A stretch of 64,000 bases of DNA from Cellulomonas phragmiteti (lineage in GTDB: Bacteria > Actinomycetota > Actinomycetes > Actinomycetales > Cellulomonadaceae): positions 248,001 through 312,000 of the forward strand of contig NZ_BONP01000002.1 of NCBI RefSeq assembly GCF_016862775.1. The letters run 5' to 3'. The notes under the pieces are model-generated. The model had not been told where the DNA came from. It was given only the letters and a program-made list of their open reading frames with translations, and searched no databases. A program made the position numbers and the translations under genes. Within the stretch, counting starts at the first letter, position 1, and each line of letters opens with the position of its first letter. Below, piece by piece: positions 21,572 through 31,767 of this stretch.

Positions 21572-22471
21572 ATGCCCCCACCCACCCCACCCCACCCCGG
21601 CCCCCACCCCCAGGCGCGAGAGAGCAATCCGGCCGCCCCACCCCTCCCCCAGGCGCGAGAGAGCGATCCGGCCACGGGCGCGTCCGCGCAGCTGGTCCTC
21701 GCGATGCTGGCCGACGCCCGCCTGCCCACGGGCGCCCACGCCCACTCCGCCGGACTCGAGCCCGCGGTCCTGGCCGGTCTCCTGTCCCCCACCCCACCCC
21801 CTGCCGCGAGAGAGCGATCCGGCCACCCGGGCCCCGGCTCGATTGCTCTCTCACGCCCTGGTGGCGGGGGTGGGGAGGTGACGCCGGGTGGGGTGGGACG
21901 GCGGAGGGGGGAGGACGTCGGGCGGATCCCCGTGCTGGCGGCGACGCGGCTGCGGACGGTGACCGCGACCGAAGCGGGCGCGGCGGTCGTCGCGCGGCAC
22001 CTCTGGCTCGACCGGCGCGACCTCGCACCCGTCGAGGACGCGTGGGCCGCCCGCACCCCCAGCCCCGCGGTGCGGGACGCCGCACGTCGACTCGGCCGCG
22101 GCTACCTGCGCCTCGCGCTCACCCTGTGGCCCGACGAGCTCGCCGGGGCGTTCGCCCCCGGTGCCGCGCCGCCGCGGCCCGTGGTCGCGGGGGCGATCGG
22201 CGCCGTCACCGGGCTCGACGCGCTCCAGGTCGCGCTGCTCGTCGGGTACGACGACGTGCAGACCATCGCGTCCGCCGCGCTCAAGCTCACCCCGCTCGAC
22301 CCCGCCACGACGACCCGGTGGGTGCTGGACCTGCACCCCGCCGTCGTGGCGATGGCGCGCAGCGTCACCCACCTGACCGACCCGGACGACATCCCGTCGG
22401 CCGGCGCACCGATGACCGACGCGTGGGCCCAGGCCCACGCCCGCACCACCCGGAGGCTGTTCCATGGCTGA
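21572..22471 (+). CDS. ureF: Urease accessory protein UreF, expanded by a repeat insertion
   Basis: UreF binds UreD and UreG and helps deliver nickel to apo-urease. The family core is visible as [20 protein letters not shown] (about residues 40-59) and [11 protein letters not shown], then from residue 117 [16 protein letters not shown], the [10 protein letters not shown] region, [15 protein letters not shown] and [15 protein letters not shown]. At 299 residues it is some 70-80 longer than usual. The first about 38 residues and a block at about 72-116 are Pro/Gly/Arg-rich and are encoded by copies of a GCGAGAGAGC repeat. The true start may lie inside; ATG 21572 follows ureC by one base. The last eight bases overlap ureG. 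Confidence 0.85.
   Translation: MPPPTPPHPGPHPQARESNPAAPPLPQARESDPATGASAQLVLAMLADARLPTGAHAHSAGLEPAVLAGLLSPTPPPAARERSGHPGPGSIALSRPGGGGGEVTPGGVGRRRGEDVGRIPVLAATRLRTVTATEAGAAVVARHLWLDRRDLAPVEDAWAARTPSPAVRDAARRLGRGYLRLALTLWPDELAGAFAPGAAPPRPVVAGAIGAVTGLDALQVALLVGYDDVQTIASAALKLTPLDPATTTRWVLDLHPAVVAMARSVTHLTDPDDIPSAGAPMTDAWAQAHARTTRRLFHG
21590..21875. repeat. Four copies of a 24-base GCGAGAGAGCRATC repeat within ureF
   Basis: Unit CAGGCGCGAGAGAGCAATCC-GGCC occurs at 21611-21634, again with one base changed at 21650-21673, as a close variant at 21801-21824, and inverted at 21836-21860. Each copy is bordered by CCCCACCCC-type runs (GGGGTGGGG after the inverted copy). The third and fourth copies could pair as a long hairpin. 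It looks like a dispersed or REP-like element that entered the coding region in frame. Confidence 0.75.
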
Positions 22472-23276
22472 GCCCGTCACCACCGCCACCCCCGCCCGCG
22501 CGTTCCGGCTCGGGGTCGCCGGCCCCGTGGGCACGGGCAAGACGTCGCTCATCGCGCTGCTGTGCCGCGAGCTCGCCGACGAGATCGAGATGGGCGTCGT
22601 CACCAACGACATCTACACCGACGAGGACGCGCAGATCCTGCGGGCCGCCGGGGTGCTGGAGATCGACCGCATCCGGGCCGTCGAGACGGGCGCGTGCCCG
22701 CACACCGCCATCCGCGACGACGTCACGCCCAACCTCATCGCCGTGGAGGACCTCGAGCGCGACCACGGCCCGCTCGACCTGGTGCTCGTCGAGTCCGGCG
22801 GGGACAACCTGACCGCGACGTTCTCGCCCGCGCTCGTCGACGCGCAGATCTTCGTGCTCGACGTGGCCGGCGGCGGCGACGTCGCCCGCAAGGGCGGGCC
22901 GGGCATCGCCCGCGCCGACCTGCTGGTCGTCAACAAGACCGACCTCGCGCCCTACGTCGAGGTCGACGTGCCCCGCATGCTCTCCGACGCGTCGCAGGCG
23001 CGCGACGGCGGGCCGGTCATCGGGCTGTCGCGGCACGACGCGTCGTCCGTGGCCGCGCTCACCGACTGGGTGCGGCGCATGACGGCCGAGGTCCGCGCCG
23101 GCCGGCACACCCCGGTCGACCCGGGCCCGATGGCGCCGCACTCGCACGCGGGCGAGGATGGCGCCGTGCTGGTGCACGCCCACGACGGCGCGGCCGAGCA
23201 CTCGCACACGCACCCGGGGGTGGACGACCTGCAGGTCACGCACACGCACGAGCACGAGCCGGCGGGACGCGGGTGA
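22464..23276 (+). CDS. ureG: Urease accessory GTPase UreG with His-rich C-terminal tail
   Basis: SIMIBI-class GTPase that loads nickel into urease. 270 residues. P-loop [10 protein letters not shown] (about 20-29), [11 protein letters not shown], the nickel-site motif [26 protein letters not shown] and the base-recognition NKTDLAP are all present. Normal UreG proteins end near residue 210; here a tail from about residue 214 contains 11 His in 57 residues, in pairs such as HSH, HAH, HSHTH and HTHEH. His-rich stretches bind and store nickel in UreE or in some UreG N-termini. No ureE gene is in this cluster, so the tail may take that role. Overlaps ureF by eight bases and ureD by GTGA. Confidence 0.95.
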   Translation: MAEPVTTATPARAFRLGVAGPVGTGKTSLIALLCRELADEIEMGVVTNDIYTDEDAQILRAAGVLEIDRIRAVETGACPHTAIRDDVTPNLIAVEDLERDHGPLDLVLVESGGDNLTATFSPALVDAQIFVLDVAGGGDVARKGGPGIARADLLVVNKTDLAPYVEVDVPRMLSDASQARDGGPVIGLSRHDASSVAALTDWVRRMTAEVRAGRHTPVDPGPMAPHSHAGEDGAVLVHAHDGAAEHSHTHPGVDDLQVTHTHEHEPAGRG

Positions 23277-24064
23277 CGCGCACCCGGGTCGCGCTGACCG
23301 CCGACGGGCGGGTCGAGCTCGACGGCGACGTCGTGCGCGCCCGCCGCCTGCCCGACGAGCACGGGCGCACCCGCGTCGCCCTGGTCGCGTCGCAGGCGCT
23401 CCTGCTCGCGGGCGACCGGGTGCGCATCGAGGTCGAGGTCGCGGCCGGTCGGTCGCTGGAGATCGTCGAGGTCACGGGCACCGTGGCGTACGACATGCGC
23501 GGCGGTCAGGCCACGTGGCTGGTCGACGTGCGGCTCGCGGCCGGTGCGGTGCTCGTGTGGCCGAGCCTGCCGTTCGTCGTCGCCGACGGGGCCGACGTGC
23601 TGCGCCTCACGCACGTCGAGCTCGCGGCGGGCGCCCGGGCCGTGCTGCGCGAGACCCTCGTGCTGGGCCGGACCGGTGAGACCGGCGGCCGTGTGCGCAC
23701 CACGGTGCGCGCGCGTCTGGACGACCGGCCGCTGCTCGTCGAGACGTTCGTCGCCGAGCCGGCCGCGGTGGTCGACCCCGCCCTGCTGGGCGGCTCGCGG
23801 TGCCTGGACACCGTGCTGGTCCTCGGGGCACGGCTCGAGCACCCGTGCGCGCTGCAGCTGGACGGCGAGGGGACGATGCTGCGCGGCATGTCGGTGCACG
23901 CGCACGACGCCGACCTCGGTGACGTGCTCGCGGCGGCAGTCGGCGTGGTCGCCCCCGTCCCGCTGCCGGCGCCGCGCCCCGCGGGTGACGCCCTGCTCCC
24001 GGCGGCCGACCCGTTCCCTCCTCCGGCTGCGTCCTGGGACGAGACCGCGACGAGACCGGGCTGA
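23273..24064 (+). CDS. ureD: Urease accessory protein UreD
   Basis: A 263-residue UreD/UreH scaffold that contacts urease and UreF during nickel insertion. Family landmarks: [61 protein letters not shown] and [18 protein letters not shown]. The end, from about residue 230, is Pro/Ala-rich. Start GTG 23273 overlaps the ureG stop by four bases. Last gene of the urease operon; a long hairpin starts at its stop codon. Confidence 0.92.
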   Translation: MTRTRVALTADGRVELDGDVVRARRLPDEHGRTRVALVASQALLLAGDRVRIEVEVAAGRSLEIVEVTGTVAYDMRGGQATWLVDVRLAAGAVLVWPSLPFVVADGADVLRLTHVELAAGARAVLRETLVLGRTGETGGRVRTTVRARLDDRPLLVETFVAEPAAVVDPALLGGSRCLDTVLVLGARLEHPCALQLDGEGTMLRGMSVHAHDADLGDVLAAAVGVVAPVPLPAPRPAGDALLPAADPFPPPAASWDETATRPG

Positions 24065-24106
24065 GTGGCCTCATCCGTGCGGATGCGGTGGCTCAGCCCG
24101 GTCTCG
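24051..24106. terminator. Large nested hairpin, bidirectional terminator
   Basis: Perfect 15-base arms, CGAGACCGGGCTGAG (24051-24065) and CTCAGCCCGGTCTCG (24092-24106), enclose a second small stem CATCCG-TG-CGGATG (24072-24085). It lies between convergent ureD and a secreted-protein gene. No T-run follows, as is usual in high-GC actinobacteria. Confidence 0.75.
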
Positions 24107-24152
24107 CGGACCGTGCGTCCCAGCACCCGGGACGCAACCGTCCCCACCGGCG

Positions 24153-24701
24153 TCAGGCCGGGGTGACCCGGGGCGGCGCGCTCACTGCGGCCTTGCCGCG
24201 CAGCACGCTGCCGTCGGCCGTCGCCTTGATGAGCAGCAGGTGGAACGACCCCGCCGCCTGCTCGGTGACGTGGGTGTGCGTCGTCCCGCAGGGCACGGGC
24301 CGCGGCATGACCGGGGGGAGCGACGGCCCGCCCTCGGCGACCAGCTGCACGTAGTACTGCGGCAGCCGGCCGCCGATGACGTTCCCGCAGTCGAGGTGCA
24401 CGGCCACCGACGTCCGCCCCGCACCCTGCTTCCAGCTGGGGGAACGCCACGAGTCCCGCAGCTCGACCTCCCACGCCAGGGGCCGCTCCGGTGGGCGCGG
24501 CACGATCGGGCCGGGCAGCACGGGACCGGGCAGCACGGGACCGGGCAGCACGGGGCCGGGCACGACGGGCCCGGGGTCGGCCGTCGGGACGGGCTCGAGC
24601 ACGGCCGCCGCCGTCGCCGGGGCCGCTGCGAGCACGGCCGCGAGTCCCACCCCCAGCGTCGCTGCGACCACCCGGCCCGTCGTCCCTGTGCGTGCGCGCA
24701 T
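24153..24701 (-). CDS. Secreted hypothetical protein with PGPVL repeats
   Basis: A 182-residue protein of unknown function. The first about 32 residues are a Sec signal peptide (RTGTTGRVVAATLGVGLAAV, then an AxA-type site near ATAAA). Residues of about 40-65 are four PGPVL/PGPIV pentapeptides encoded by a 15-base tandem repeat, probably a linker to the wall-exposed domain. The C-terminal domain (about 75-182) has two Cys that may pair (LDCGNVIGG and PVPCGTTHTH) and a beta-rich pattern. I do not recognise the family. It is convergent with ureD and divergent from the aminotransferase gene. Confidence 0.7.
   Translation of the reverse strand: MRARTGTTGRVVAATLGVGLAAVLAAAPATAAAVLEPVPTADPGPVVPGPVLPGPVLPGPVLPGPIVPRPPERPLAWEVELRDSWRSPSWKQGAGRTSVAVHLDCGNVIGGRLPQYYVQLVAEGGPSLPPVMPRPVPCGTTHTHVTEQAAGSFHLLLIKATADGSVLRGKAAVSAPPRVTPA
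24511..24570. repeat. 15-base tandem repeat, four copies, coding PGPVL
   Basis: Three near-identical units of CCGGGCAGCACGGGA and one diverged copy, in the secreted-protein gene; each encodes a PGPVL-like pentapeptide on the minus strand. Confidence 0.85.
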
Positions 24702-24833
24702 CACGTCCCCCTCGACCCCGTCGTCCGACACGATGCGCCGGACGCTAGCCACCACCCCCGTCGCCCGCAGCAGCGCGAAGCCTTTCGGCAGCGGGTGAAG
24801 CCGCGAGCCCTGGTCACCGCGGCCCGCCGACCA

Positions 24834-24855
24834 GGCCACCTCCTGCGAGGTGGCC
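24834..24855. other. Perfect 9-base hairpin in intergenic region
   Basis: GGCCACCTC-ctgc-GAGGTGGCC lies between the divergent secreted-protein and aminotransferase genes, 26-47 bases before the aminotransferase -10 box. It could be a regulatory site; nothing else supports a role. Confidence 0.4.
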
Positions 24856-24880
24856 GCAGCGACTCCCGACGACGCGGCGA

Positions 24881-24886
24881 TACGCT
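24881..24886 (+). promoter_or_regulatory. -10 box TACGCT, leaderless start of aminotransferase gene
   Basis: TACGCT ends seven bases before the ATG at 24894, with no Shine-Dalgarno sequence. Confidence 0.5.
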
Positions 24887-24893
24887 GCGGAGC

Positions 24894-26123
24894 ATGCCGC
24901 TGCGCCCCCTCGACCAGTCCGCCAAGCTGAAGAACGTCCTGTACGAGATCCGGGGCAAGGCACTGGACGAGGCCGCACGCATGGAGGCCGAGGGCCGGCG
25001 CGTCCTCAAGCTCAACACCGGCAACCCGGCGGCGTTCGGGTTCGACGCGCCGCACCAGATCGTCGCCGACGTCATCGCCGCGGTCCCGCACGCGCACGGG
25101 TACACCGAGTCGCGCGGCATCCTGTCCGCCCGCCGGGCGATCGTCACGCGGTACGAGACCGTGCCCGGCTTCCCGGTGTTCGACGTCGACGACGTGTACC
25201 TGGGCAACGGCGTCTCCGAGCTCATCACCATGACGCTGCAGGCCCTGCTCGACGAGGGCGACGAGGTGCTCATCCCGTCGCCCGACTACCCGCTGTGGAC
25301 GGCCATGACGAGCCTGTCCGGCGGCAGGCCCGTGCACTACCGGTGCGACGAGTCGAACGGGTGGGAGCCGGACGTCGAGCACATCCGCGAGCAGATCACG
25401 CCGCGCACCAAGGCGATCGTCGTCATCAACCCGAACAACCCCACGGGCGCGGTGTACCGGCGCGAGGTCCTCGAGCAGATCGCCGACATCGCGCGTGAGC
25501 ACAGCCTGCTCGTCCTCGCCGACGAGATCTACGACCGGATCCTGTACGACGGCGCCGTGCACATCCCCATGGCGAGCGTGGCACCCGACCTGCTGTGCCT
25601 GACGTTCAACGGGCTGTCGAAGACGTACCGGGTCGCCGGGTACCGGGCCGGGTGGGTCGTGGTCACCGGGCCGCAGGCGCACGCCAAGGGCTTCCTCGAG
25701 GGCATGACGCTGCTCGCCTCGACACGGCTGTGCCCCAACGTGCCCGCGCAGCACGCGATCCAGGCGGCGCTCGGCGGCGTCCAGTCCATCGACGCGCTCA
25801 TCGCCCCCGGCGGTCGCCTGCACGAGCAGCGGCAGGTCGCCTGGGAGGGCCTCAACGCGATCCCCGGGGTCTCGTGCGTCAAGCCCGACGGCGCGCTCTA
25901 CCTGTTCCCGCGCCTGGACGTCGAGGTCTTCGGCATCGTCGACGACGCCCAGCTCGTGTACGACCTGCTCGTCAGCGAGCAGATCCTGCTGGTCCAGGGC
26001 ACGGGCTTCAACTGGCCCACCCCCGACCACCTGCGCATCGTCACCCTGCCCGAGGCGCGCGTCCTCGCCGAGGCCGTCGAGCGCATGGGCAACTTCCTCG
26101 CGTCGTACCGTCAGACGCGCTGA
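24894..26123 (+). CDS. alaA: Class I PLP aminotransferase, alanine transaminase (AlaA-like)
   Basis: A 409-residue fold-type I aminotransferase. KLNTGNPAAFGFDAP, the YTESRGILSARRAI substrate loop, GNGVSELITMTLQALLDEGDEV, PSPDYPLWTAM, NPNNPTGAVY, LADEIYDRILYDG and the Schiff-base Lys in FNGLSKTYRVAGYRAGW are all present, as is the terminal Arg in HLRIVTLPE. These sequence details match AlaA (YfbQ)/Rv0337c alanine transaminases, which interconvert pyruvate plus glutamate and alanine plus 2-oxoglutarate. Length is normal. Monocistronic-looking, with a leaderless promoter. Confidence 0.92.
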   Translation: MPLRPLDQSAKLKNVLYEIRGKALDEAARMEAEGRRVLKLNTGNPAAFGFDAPHQIVADVIAAVPHAHGYTESRGILSARRAIVTRYETVPGFPVFDVDDVYLGNGVSELITMTLQALLDEGDEVLIPSPDYPLWTAMTSLSGGRPVHYRCDESNGWEPDVEHIREQITPRTKAIVVINPNNPTGAVYRREVLEQIADIAREHSLLVLADEIYDRILYDGAVHIPMASVAPDLLCLTFNGLSKTYRVAGYRAGWVVVTGPQAHAKGFLEGMTLLASTRLCPNVPAQHAIQAALGGVQSIDALIAPGGRLHEQRQVAWEGLNAIPGVSCVKPDGALYLFPRLDVEVFGIVDDAQLVYDLLVSEQILLVQGTGFNWPTPDHLRIVTLPEARVLAEAVERMGNFLASYRQTR

Positions 26124-26150
26124 CCCCATCCCCCCCTCGACGAGGACCTC

Positions 26151-26648
26151 ATGCTCCCCAGCTCGTACCCCTCCCCCGGCTCCGGCCCCGGTGTCGGTGA
26201 AGCCATCGGCGTCACCGTCGGTGTGCTGCTCTACATCGCGTTCATCGCGTTCGCCGTCTACATGTACATGCGCGTCGCCAGGAAGGCGGGGTGGACGCTG
26301 TGGCACGGCCTGCTGATCCTTGTGCCGCTGGCGAACATCGTCTTCCTCATCCTGTTCGTCTTCACGGAGTGGCCCGTGGAGCGCCGCCTGCGGGAGGCCG
26401 AGGCGCGGCTCGCGCAGCTGAGCGGCACCCCGTACGGCGACGGGGCATCGGGCTACGGGACGACGGGGTACGGCGCCTCGGGGTACGGGGCGTACGGCTA
26501 CCCCACCGAGGGCTACGGCGCGCCCGGGTACCCGGCGCCGTCCGGGGCCCAGCCGCCCGCCCCGCCCGTGCCTCCGGCACCGGCCTCGCCCTACGACCCG
26601 CCCGCTCCCCCGGCCCCGCCCTCGACGGACGCACCACCGCCGCGCTGA
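26151..26648 (+). CDS. Membrane protein with YG-rich repetitive tail
   Basis: A 165-residue protein of unknown function. Two membrane helices (about residues 17-42 and 50-71) flank a short loop, RVARKAGWTLWHGLL, reminiscent of the KAG-W membrane proteins of the DUF805/DUF5684 type. After a short charged helix (ERRLREAEARLAQLSG) the last 70 residues are Tyr/Gly repeats (GYGTTGYGASGYGAYGY) passing into Pro-rich sequence. It follows the aminotransferase gene by 27 bases and may share its transcript. Start ATG has GAGG upstream. Confidence 0.75.
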   Translation: MLPSSYPSPGSGPGVGEAIGVTVGVLLYIAFIAFAVYMYMRVARKAGWTLWHGLLILVPLANIVFLILFVFTEWPVERRLREAEARLAQLSGTPYGDGASGYGTTGYGASGYGAYGYPTEGYGAPGYPAPSGAQPPAPPVPPAPASPYDPPAPPAPPSTDAPPPR

Positions 26649-26739
26649 GCCACCACCGCTGAGCCGCCACCGCTGAGCCGCCACCGGATCACCGGCGACC
26701 CGCGGGGTCGCCGCGGTCACCCGCACCGAGCACGAACGC

Positions 26740-26776
26740 CGACGGCCGGCCACCCCCAGGGGGTGACCGGCCGTCG
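26740..26776. terminator. Hairpin terminator between convergent genes
   Basis: CGACGGCCGG/CCGGCCGTCG outer arms and CACCCCC/GGGGGTG inner arms form a strong stem with a one-base mismatch. It separates the membrane-protein gene from the end of groEL and would act for both strands. Confidence 0.75.
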
Positions 26777-26802
26777 GACCGTTCAGGTGGTGCTCAGCTG
26801 CG

Positions 26803-28607
<1,805 letters not shown>

Positions 28608-28656
28608 CAGCAGGCTGGTCCCGGGGTGGTCCTGCCGTCCGCCCTGCGCGAAGCCC

Positions 28657-28662
28657 TAAGGT
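28657..28662 (+). promoter_or_regulatory. -10 box TAAGGT, leaderless start of GH15-like gene
   Basis: TAAGGT ends seven bases before the GTG at 28670. Its position helps choose that start. Confidence 0.45.
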
Positions 28663-28669
28663 GCGTGGT

Positions 28670-30136
28670 GTGCCCGACGCCGTCGTCGTGAGCCGCGCCC
28701 GGCGCGCCCGCGCCTGCGCGGTCGTCGTGCTGGCCGCGGCCCTGCTCGTGACGGCGACCAGCGGCCCCGCACTCCCCGGCCGGTCCACGCCGGACGCCAC
28801 GCCGGACGCCGGCCCGGTGGCGGCCGGGACCGGAGCCACGGGCGGGGTGGGCACCGGCGTCGGCGTCGCCGCGCACGCGCAGATCCCGCTCTACCAGCAG
28901 GCGGTGTCGGTGCTGCCCGGCGGTGCCCGCGCCGGCGTTCCCGCGCAGGCCCACGCCGTGTACCTGCCCGGCACCCGGGTGCCGGACCCGGGCGTGGCCG
29001 CCCTCGCCGCCGCCGTCGGCGCGACACCCACGACGACCGCGCCCCTGGGCCCGCGCGCAGCCGCGGCCGCGGCCGCGGAGCAGCTGGCGTGGCTCGCGGC
29101 GGGCGAGCTGCCCGGCGCGGGCGGCCCGCACGAGGCCCTGGCCCGTGCCGCCCTGCTCGACCTGCACTCGCTGACCGTCGCCGACGGGGTCGTCGTGGCC
29201 GGCTGGTCGCGCCGGTGGCGGTACGTGTGGCCCCGCGACTCGGCGTTCGTCGCCGTCGCCCTGGCCCGCACCGGGCACGTGCCCGACGCGCTCGCGGTGC
29301 TCGACTTCCTCGCGCGCGTCCAGGCGCCCGACGGGTCGTTCCAGGCGCGCTACCTCCCCGACGGCTCCGGCCCGCCCGACGACCGCGGCGTGCAGACCGA
29401 CGGCACCGGCTGGGCCATGTGGGCGGCCGGCCTCGTGCTCGCCGAGGTGCCACCCGACGACCGGGCCGCGGCCGCGGAGCGCCTCGCACCGCTCGTGGAG
29501 AGGTCCGCCCGGCGGGCCGGGTCCCTCGTCGCGGGAGGTCTGCCACCCGCGTCCCCCGACTACTGGGAGGTCGTCGAGCACGAGGTGACGCTGGGCACCG
29601 CCGCGCCGCTCGTCGCGGGCCTGGAGCAGGCCGTCGTCGTGCTCGAGGCCGCCGGCCGGCCGGCTGCCGCGGCGACGGCCGCCGCCGGGGCCGCCAGGGC
29701 GCGCCAGGCCGTCGTCGACGCGTTCGGGCCGACGGGCTACGGGCGCTACGCGACCCGCACGGTGCCGGACGCCGCCAGCGCCTTCGTCCTCGCGCCCTTC
29801 TGGGGTGAGGCACCACCGGGTGCCCACGCGGCGTGGTCGGCCTCGGTCCCGTCGATGCTGCGCCCGGCCGAGGGCCTGGCACCGGGGGGCGGCTGGCGGC
29901 GCGACGGCGTGTCGTGGACCCCGCAGACGACCCTGTACGCGTGGGTGGCGGCGGAGCAGGGGGACGCCGACGGCGCGCGACGCTGGCTGGACGTCGTCGA
30001 CCGCCACCGCACGCCGTCGGGAGCGATCCCCGAGAAGCTGCTGGCGGACGGCGCCCCCGCCGCGGTCGCGCCGCTGGGGTGGAGCGCGGCGTGCGTGCTG
30101 CTCGCGATCGACGCCCTGGACCACCACGCGGCCTGA
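28670..30136 (+). CDS. Secreted glycoside hydrolase family 15-like protein (glucoamylase type)
   Basis: A 488-residue exported protein. An N-terminal hydrophobic segment (RACAVVVLAAALLVTATSG, about residues 13-31) looks like a signal peptide or anchor. The (alpha/alpha)6-type domain has RYVWPRDSAFVAVAL, matching the GH15 WPRD substrate-binding motif; SPDYWEVVEHE, likely holding the general acid Glu; and AIPEKLLADG followed by APLGWSAACVLLAID, like the second catalytic Glu and the PLxWSHA motif of glucoamylases. It may hydrolyse alpha-glucosidic links such as trehalose, maltosides or dextrins; the substrate cannot be told. GTG 28670 suits the -10 box; GTG 28688 is the alternative. Confidence 0.75.
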   Translation: MPDAVVVSRARRARACAVVVLAAALLVTATSGPALPGRSTPDATPDAGPVAAGTGATGGVGTGVGVAAHAQIPLYQQAVSVLPGGARAGVPAQAHAVYLPGTRVPDPGVAALAAAVGATPTTTAPLGPRAAAAAAAEQLAWLAAGELPGAGGPHEALARAALLDLHSLTVADGVVVAGWSRRWRYVWPRDSAFVAVALARTGHVPDALAVLDFLARVQAPDGSFQARYLPDGSGPPDDRGVQTDGTGWAMWAAGLVLAEVPPDDRAAAAERLAPLVERSARRAGSLVAGGLPPASPDYWEVVEHEVTLGTAAPLVAGLEQAVVVLEAAGRPAAAATAAAGAARARQAVVDAFGPTGYGRYATRTVPDAASAFVLAPFWGEAPPGAHAAWSASVPSMLRPAEGLAPGGGWRRDGVSWTPQTTLYAWVAAEQGDADGARRWLDVVDRHRTPSGAIPEKLLADGAPAAVAPLGWSAACVLLAIDALDHHAA

Positions 30137-30160
30137 CGGGCGCGCACGCCGGGCACACCG

Positions 30161-30190
30161 ACGGCCCGGGCACCGCGGCGACCGGGCCGT
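30161..30190. terminator. Hairpin terminator between convergent genes
   Basis: ACGGCCCGG (30161-30169) and CCGGGCCGT (30182-30190) pair around a 12-base loop between the GH15-like gene and the convergent cold-shock gene. Confidence 0.65.
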
Positions 30191-30220
30191 CCCGCGGTGA
30201 CCCCCGCGGTGCAGGTGCGG

Positions 30221-30424
30221 TCAGGCGGGCCGGACCTGCTCGGCCTGCGGACCCTTGGTGCCCTGCCCGACCTCGAACTCGACGCCCTGCCCCTCCTCGA
30301 GGGTGCGGTAGCCGTCAGCCTGGATCGCGCTGAAGTGCACGAAGAGGTCCTGACCCCCACCCTCCGGGGTGATGAAGCCGAACCCCTTCTCCGCGTTGAA
30401 CCACTTGACCGTGCCCTGGGGCAT
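30221..30424 (-). CDS. cspA: Cold-shock protein (CspA family)
   Basis: A 67-residue single cold-shock domain. [19 protein letters not shown] contains RNP1 (KGFGFI) and DLFVHFSAI contains RNP2 (VHF), so single-stranded nucleic acid binding is expected: an RNA chaperone and transcription antiterminator. Length normal. ATG preceded by a GAGG-type site. Next to it, upstream on the same strand, are the LytR_C and DUF3263 genes, an order common in Micrococcales. Confidence 0.95.
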   Translation of the reverse strand: MPQGTVKWFNAEKGFGFITPEGGGQDLFVHFSAIQADGYRTLEEGQGVEFEVGQGTKGPQAEQVRPA

Positions 30425-30581
30425 CCCGTGCTCCTCGCCGTCCGGGTACCCGGGGCGCTCCGCCGTCGCCCCGGTGCGTGGAGCCTAGTGGCGTGCGTGG
30501 TCGCGCGACCAGGGTCCGACGCACGCCGTCCGTCGCGGACGCCGACCGGTGGTCGGGCCCCGGCCGTCGGGGCGTCAGCCG

Positions 30582-31190
30582 TCAGGCGTCGGGGTCGGTG
30601 ACGAGGACCAGGGAGATGCCGGCGCCCGCCTGCTGGGGCGAGACCTCGATGGTGTCGACCCCGACGGTCGAGGCCACGAGGTCGGCCGTCGGGCGCAGGT
30701 CCTCGGACGCGATGTAGATGGTGGACTGCGCGGGGACGGTACCCGTCGCGTTGTCCGGCGAGACGGCGGTGAAGCCCGCGGCCTCGAGCTCGTCCGCCAC
30801 GCGCCCCGCGAGACCCGAGACCCGGGCGCCGTTGAGGACGGCGACGGGCGTGCTGAGCACCGGCTGCGGCGCCTCGGTCGTGGGCTCGGCCTCCGGCGCC
30901 TCGCCCTCGGTGCCCGGCTCCTCGCCCGTGCCGTCCTCGACCACGGGGTCCTCGGTCGGCCCGACCTCCTCGCCCTGCCCCTGCGACGACCCGCCCGACA
31001 GCGGCAGGTCGCCGGTGCGCGACAGGTACGCGACGGCGCCGTACGCGAGCACGGGCACGACGACCAGCACGACGACGAACGGCCACCACCGGCTCCACGC
31101 GGACCGGGGCGCACGGTGGACACCGGTCGGCGCGTCGGGCGAGATCGCGTCGAACTCGTCCTCGGGGTAGGGGTAGTCGGCCTTGCTCAC
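30582..31190 (-). CDS. LytR_C domain membrane protein
   Basis: A 202-residue single-pass protein. Cytoplasmic N-terminus (about 1-34), membrane helix WWPFVVVLVVVPVLAYGAVAY (about 35-55 with its neighbours), an acidic Glu/Pro/Thr-rich linker (about 65-110) and a C-terminal LytR_C domain (VAVLNGARVSGLAGRVADEL to VSLVLV-like end). LytR_C domains occur alone or after LytR-CpsA-Psr phosphotransferase domains; here only LytR_C is present, so it is not a wall-polymer ligase by itself. GTG start at 31190. Function unknown, probably at the cell envelope. Confidence 0.85.
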   Translation of the reverse strand: MSKADYPYPEDEFDAISPDAPTGVHRAPRSAWSRWWPFVVVLVVVPVLAYGAVAYLSRTGDLPLSGGSSQGQGEEVGPTEDPVVEDGTGEEPGTEGEAPEAEPTTEAPQPVLSTPVAVLNGARVSGLAGRVADELEAAGFTAVSPDNATGTVPAQSTIYIASEDLRPTADLVASTVGVDTIEVSPQQAGAGISLVLVTDPDA

Positions 31191-31291
31191 GGCCGCAAGG
31201 CTAACCGCTCGTCGCCGCGATCAGGGCGCGCACCGCCGCCCGACCCCCGACCAACCCGCACCGACCGGGACACGCCGGGCACGCGGGGCGC

Positions 31292-31612
31292 TCAGGCCTC
31301 GGCGCCCAGGCGGCGCGCGGTGCGGGCGCGCTGGCGCGACGAGCGCATGCGTCGCAGCCGCTTGACGAGCATCGGGTCGTGCGCGAGCGCGGCCGGGTCG
31401 TCGATGAGGGCGTTGAGGAGCTGGTAGTACCGCGTGGCCGACATGTCGAACAACTCGCGCACGGCCTGCTCCTTGGCGCCCGCGTACTTCCACCACTGCC
31501 GCTCGAACGCCAGGACCTGCCGGTCGCGCTCGCTCAGGCCGTCGGTGCCCCGCTCGTCGTCCCGCAGGTCGTCCGCGATGACGTGGGTGGCCGTGCCGGC
31601 AGTGCCGTCCAT
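31292..31612 (-). CDS. DUF3263 protein
   Basis: A 106-residue actinobacterial protein of DUF3263. The core [30 protein letters not shown], then [18 protein letters not shown] and [10 protein letters not shown], reads like a helix-turn-helix of sigma-70 region 4 type: a predicted DNA-binding role. The Arg-rich C-terminus supports this. ATG 31612 has GGAGGAG seven bases upstream. Lies 101 bases upstream of the LytR_C gene, same strand. The target is not known. Confidence 0.9.
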   Translation of the reverse strand: MDGTAGTATHVIADDLRDDERGTDGLSERDRQVLAFERQWWKYAGAKEQAVRELFDMSATRYYQLLNALIDDPAALAHDPMLVKRLRRMRSSRQRARTARRLGAEA

Positions 31613-31754
31613 GGCTCTCCTCCTCGCGCGTGGTGCCGTGGGTGCTCCGCCCGGCATCGTACGCGGCGAACCACACGGGTGTCATTCGCGCGCGCGGGCG
31701 ACGCGCGAGCCGTCCGGGACCCGTCCGGGACGCCCGCGACGCCCGGCTCGCGAG

Positions 31755-31760
31755 TAACCT
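31755..31760 (+). promoter_or_regulatory. -10 box TAACCT, leaderless start of ung
   Basis: TAACCT ends seven bases before the GTG at 31768. Confidence 0.5.
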
Positions 31761-31767
31761 CCCCGGG

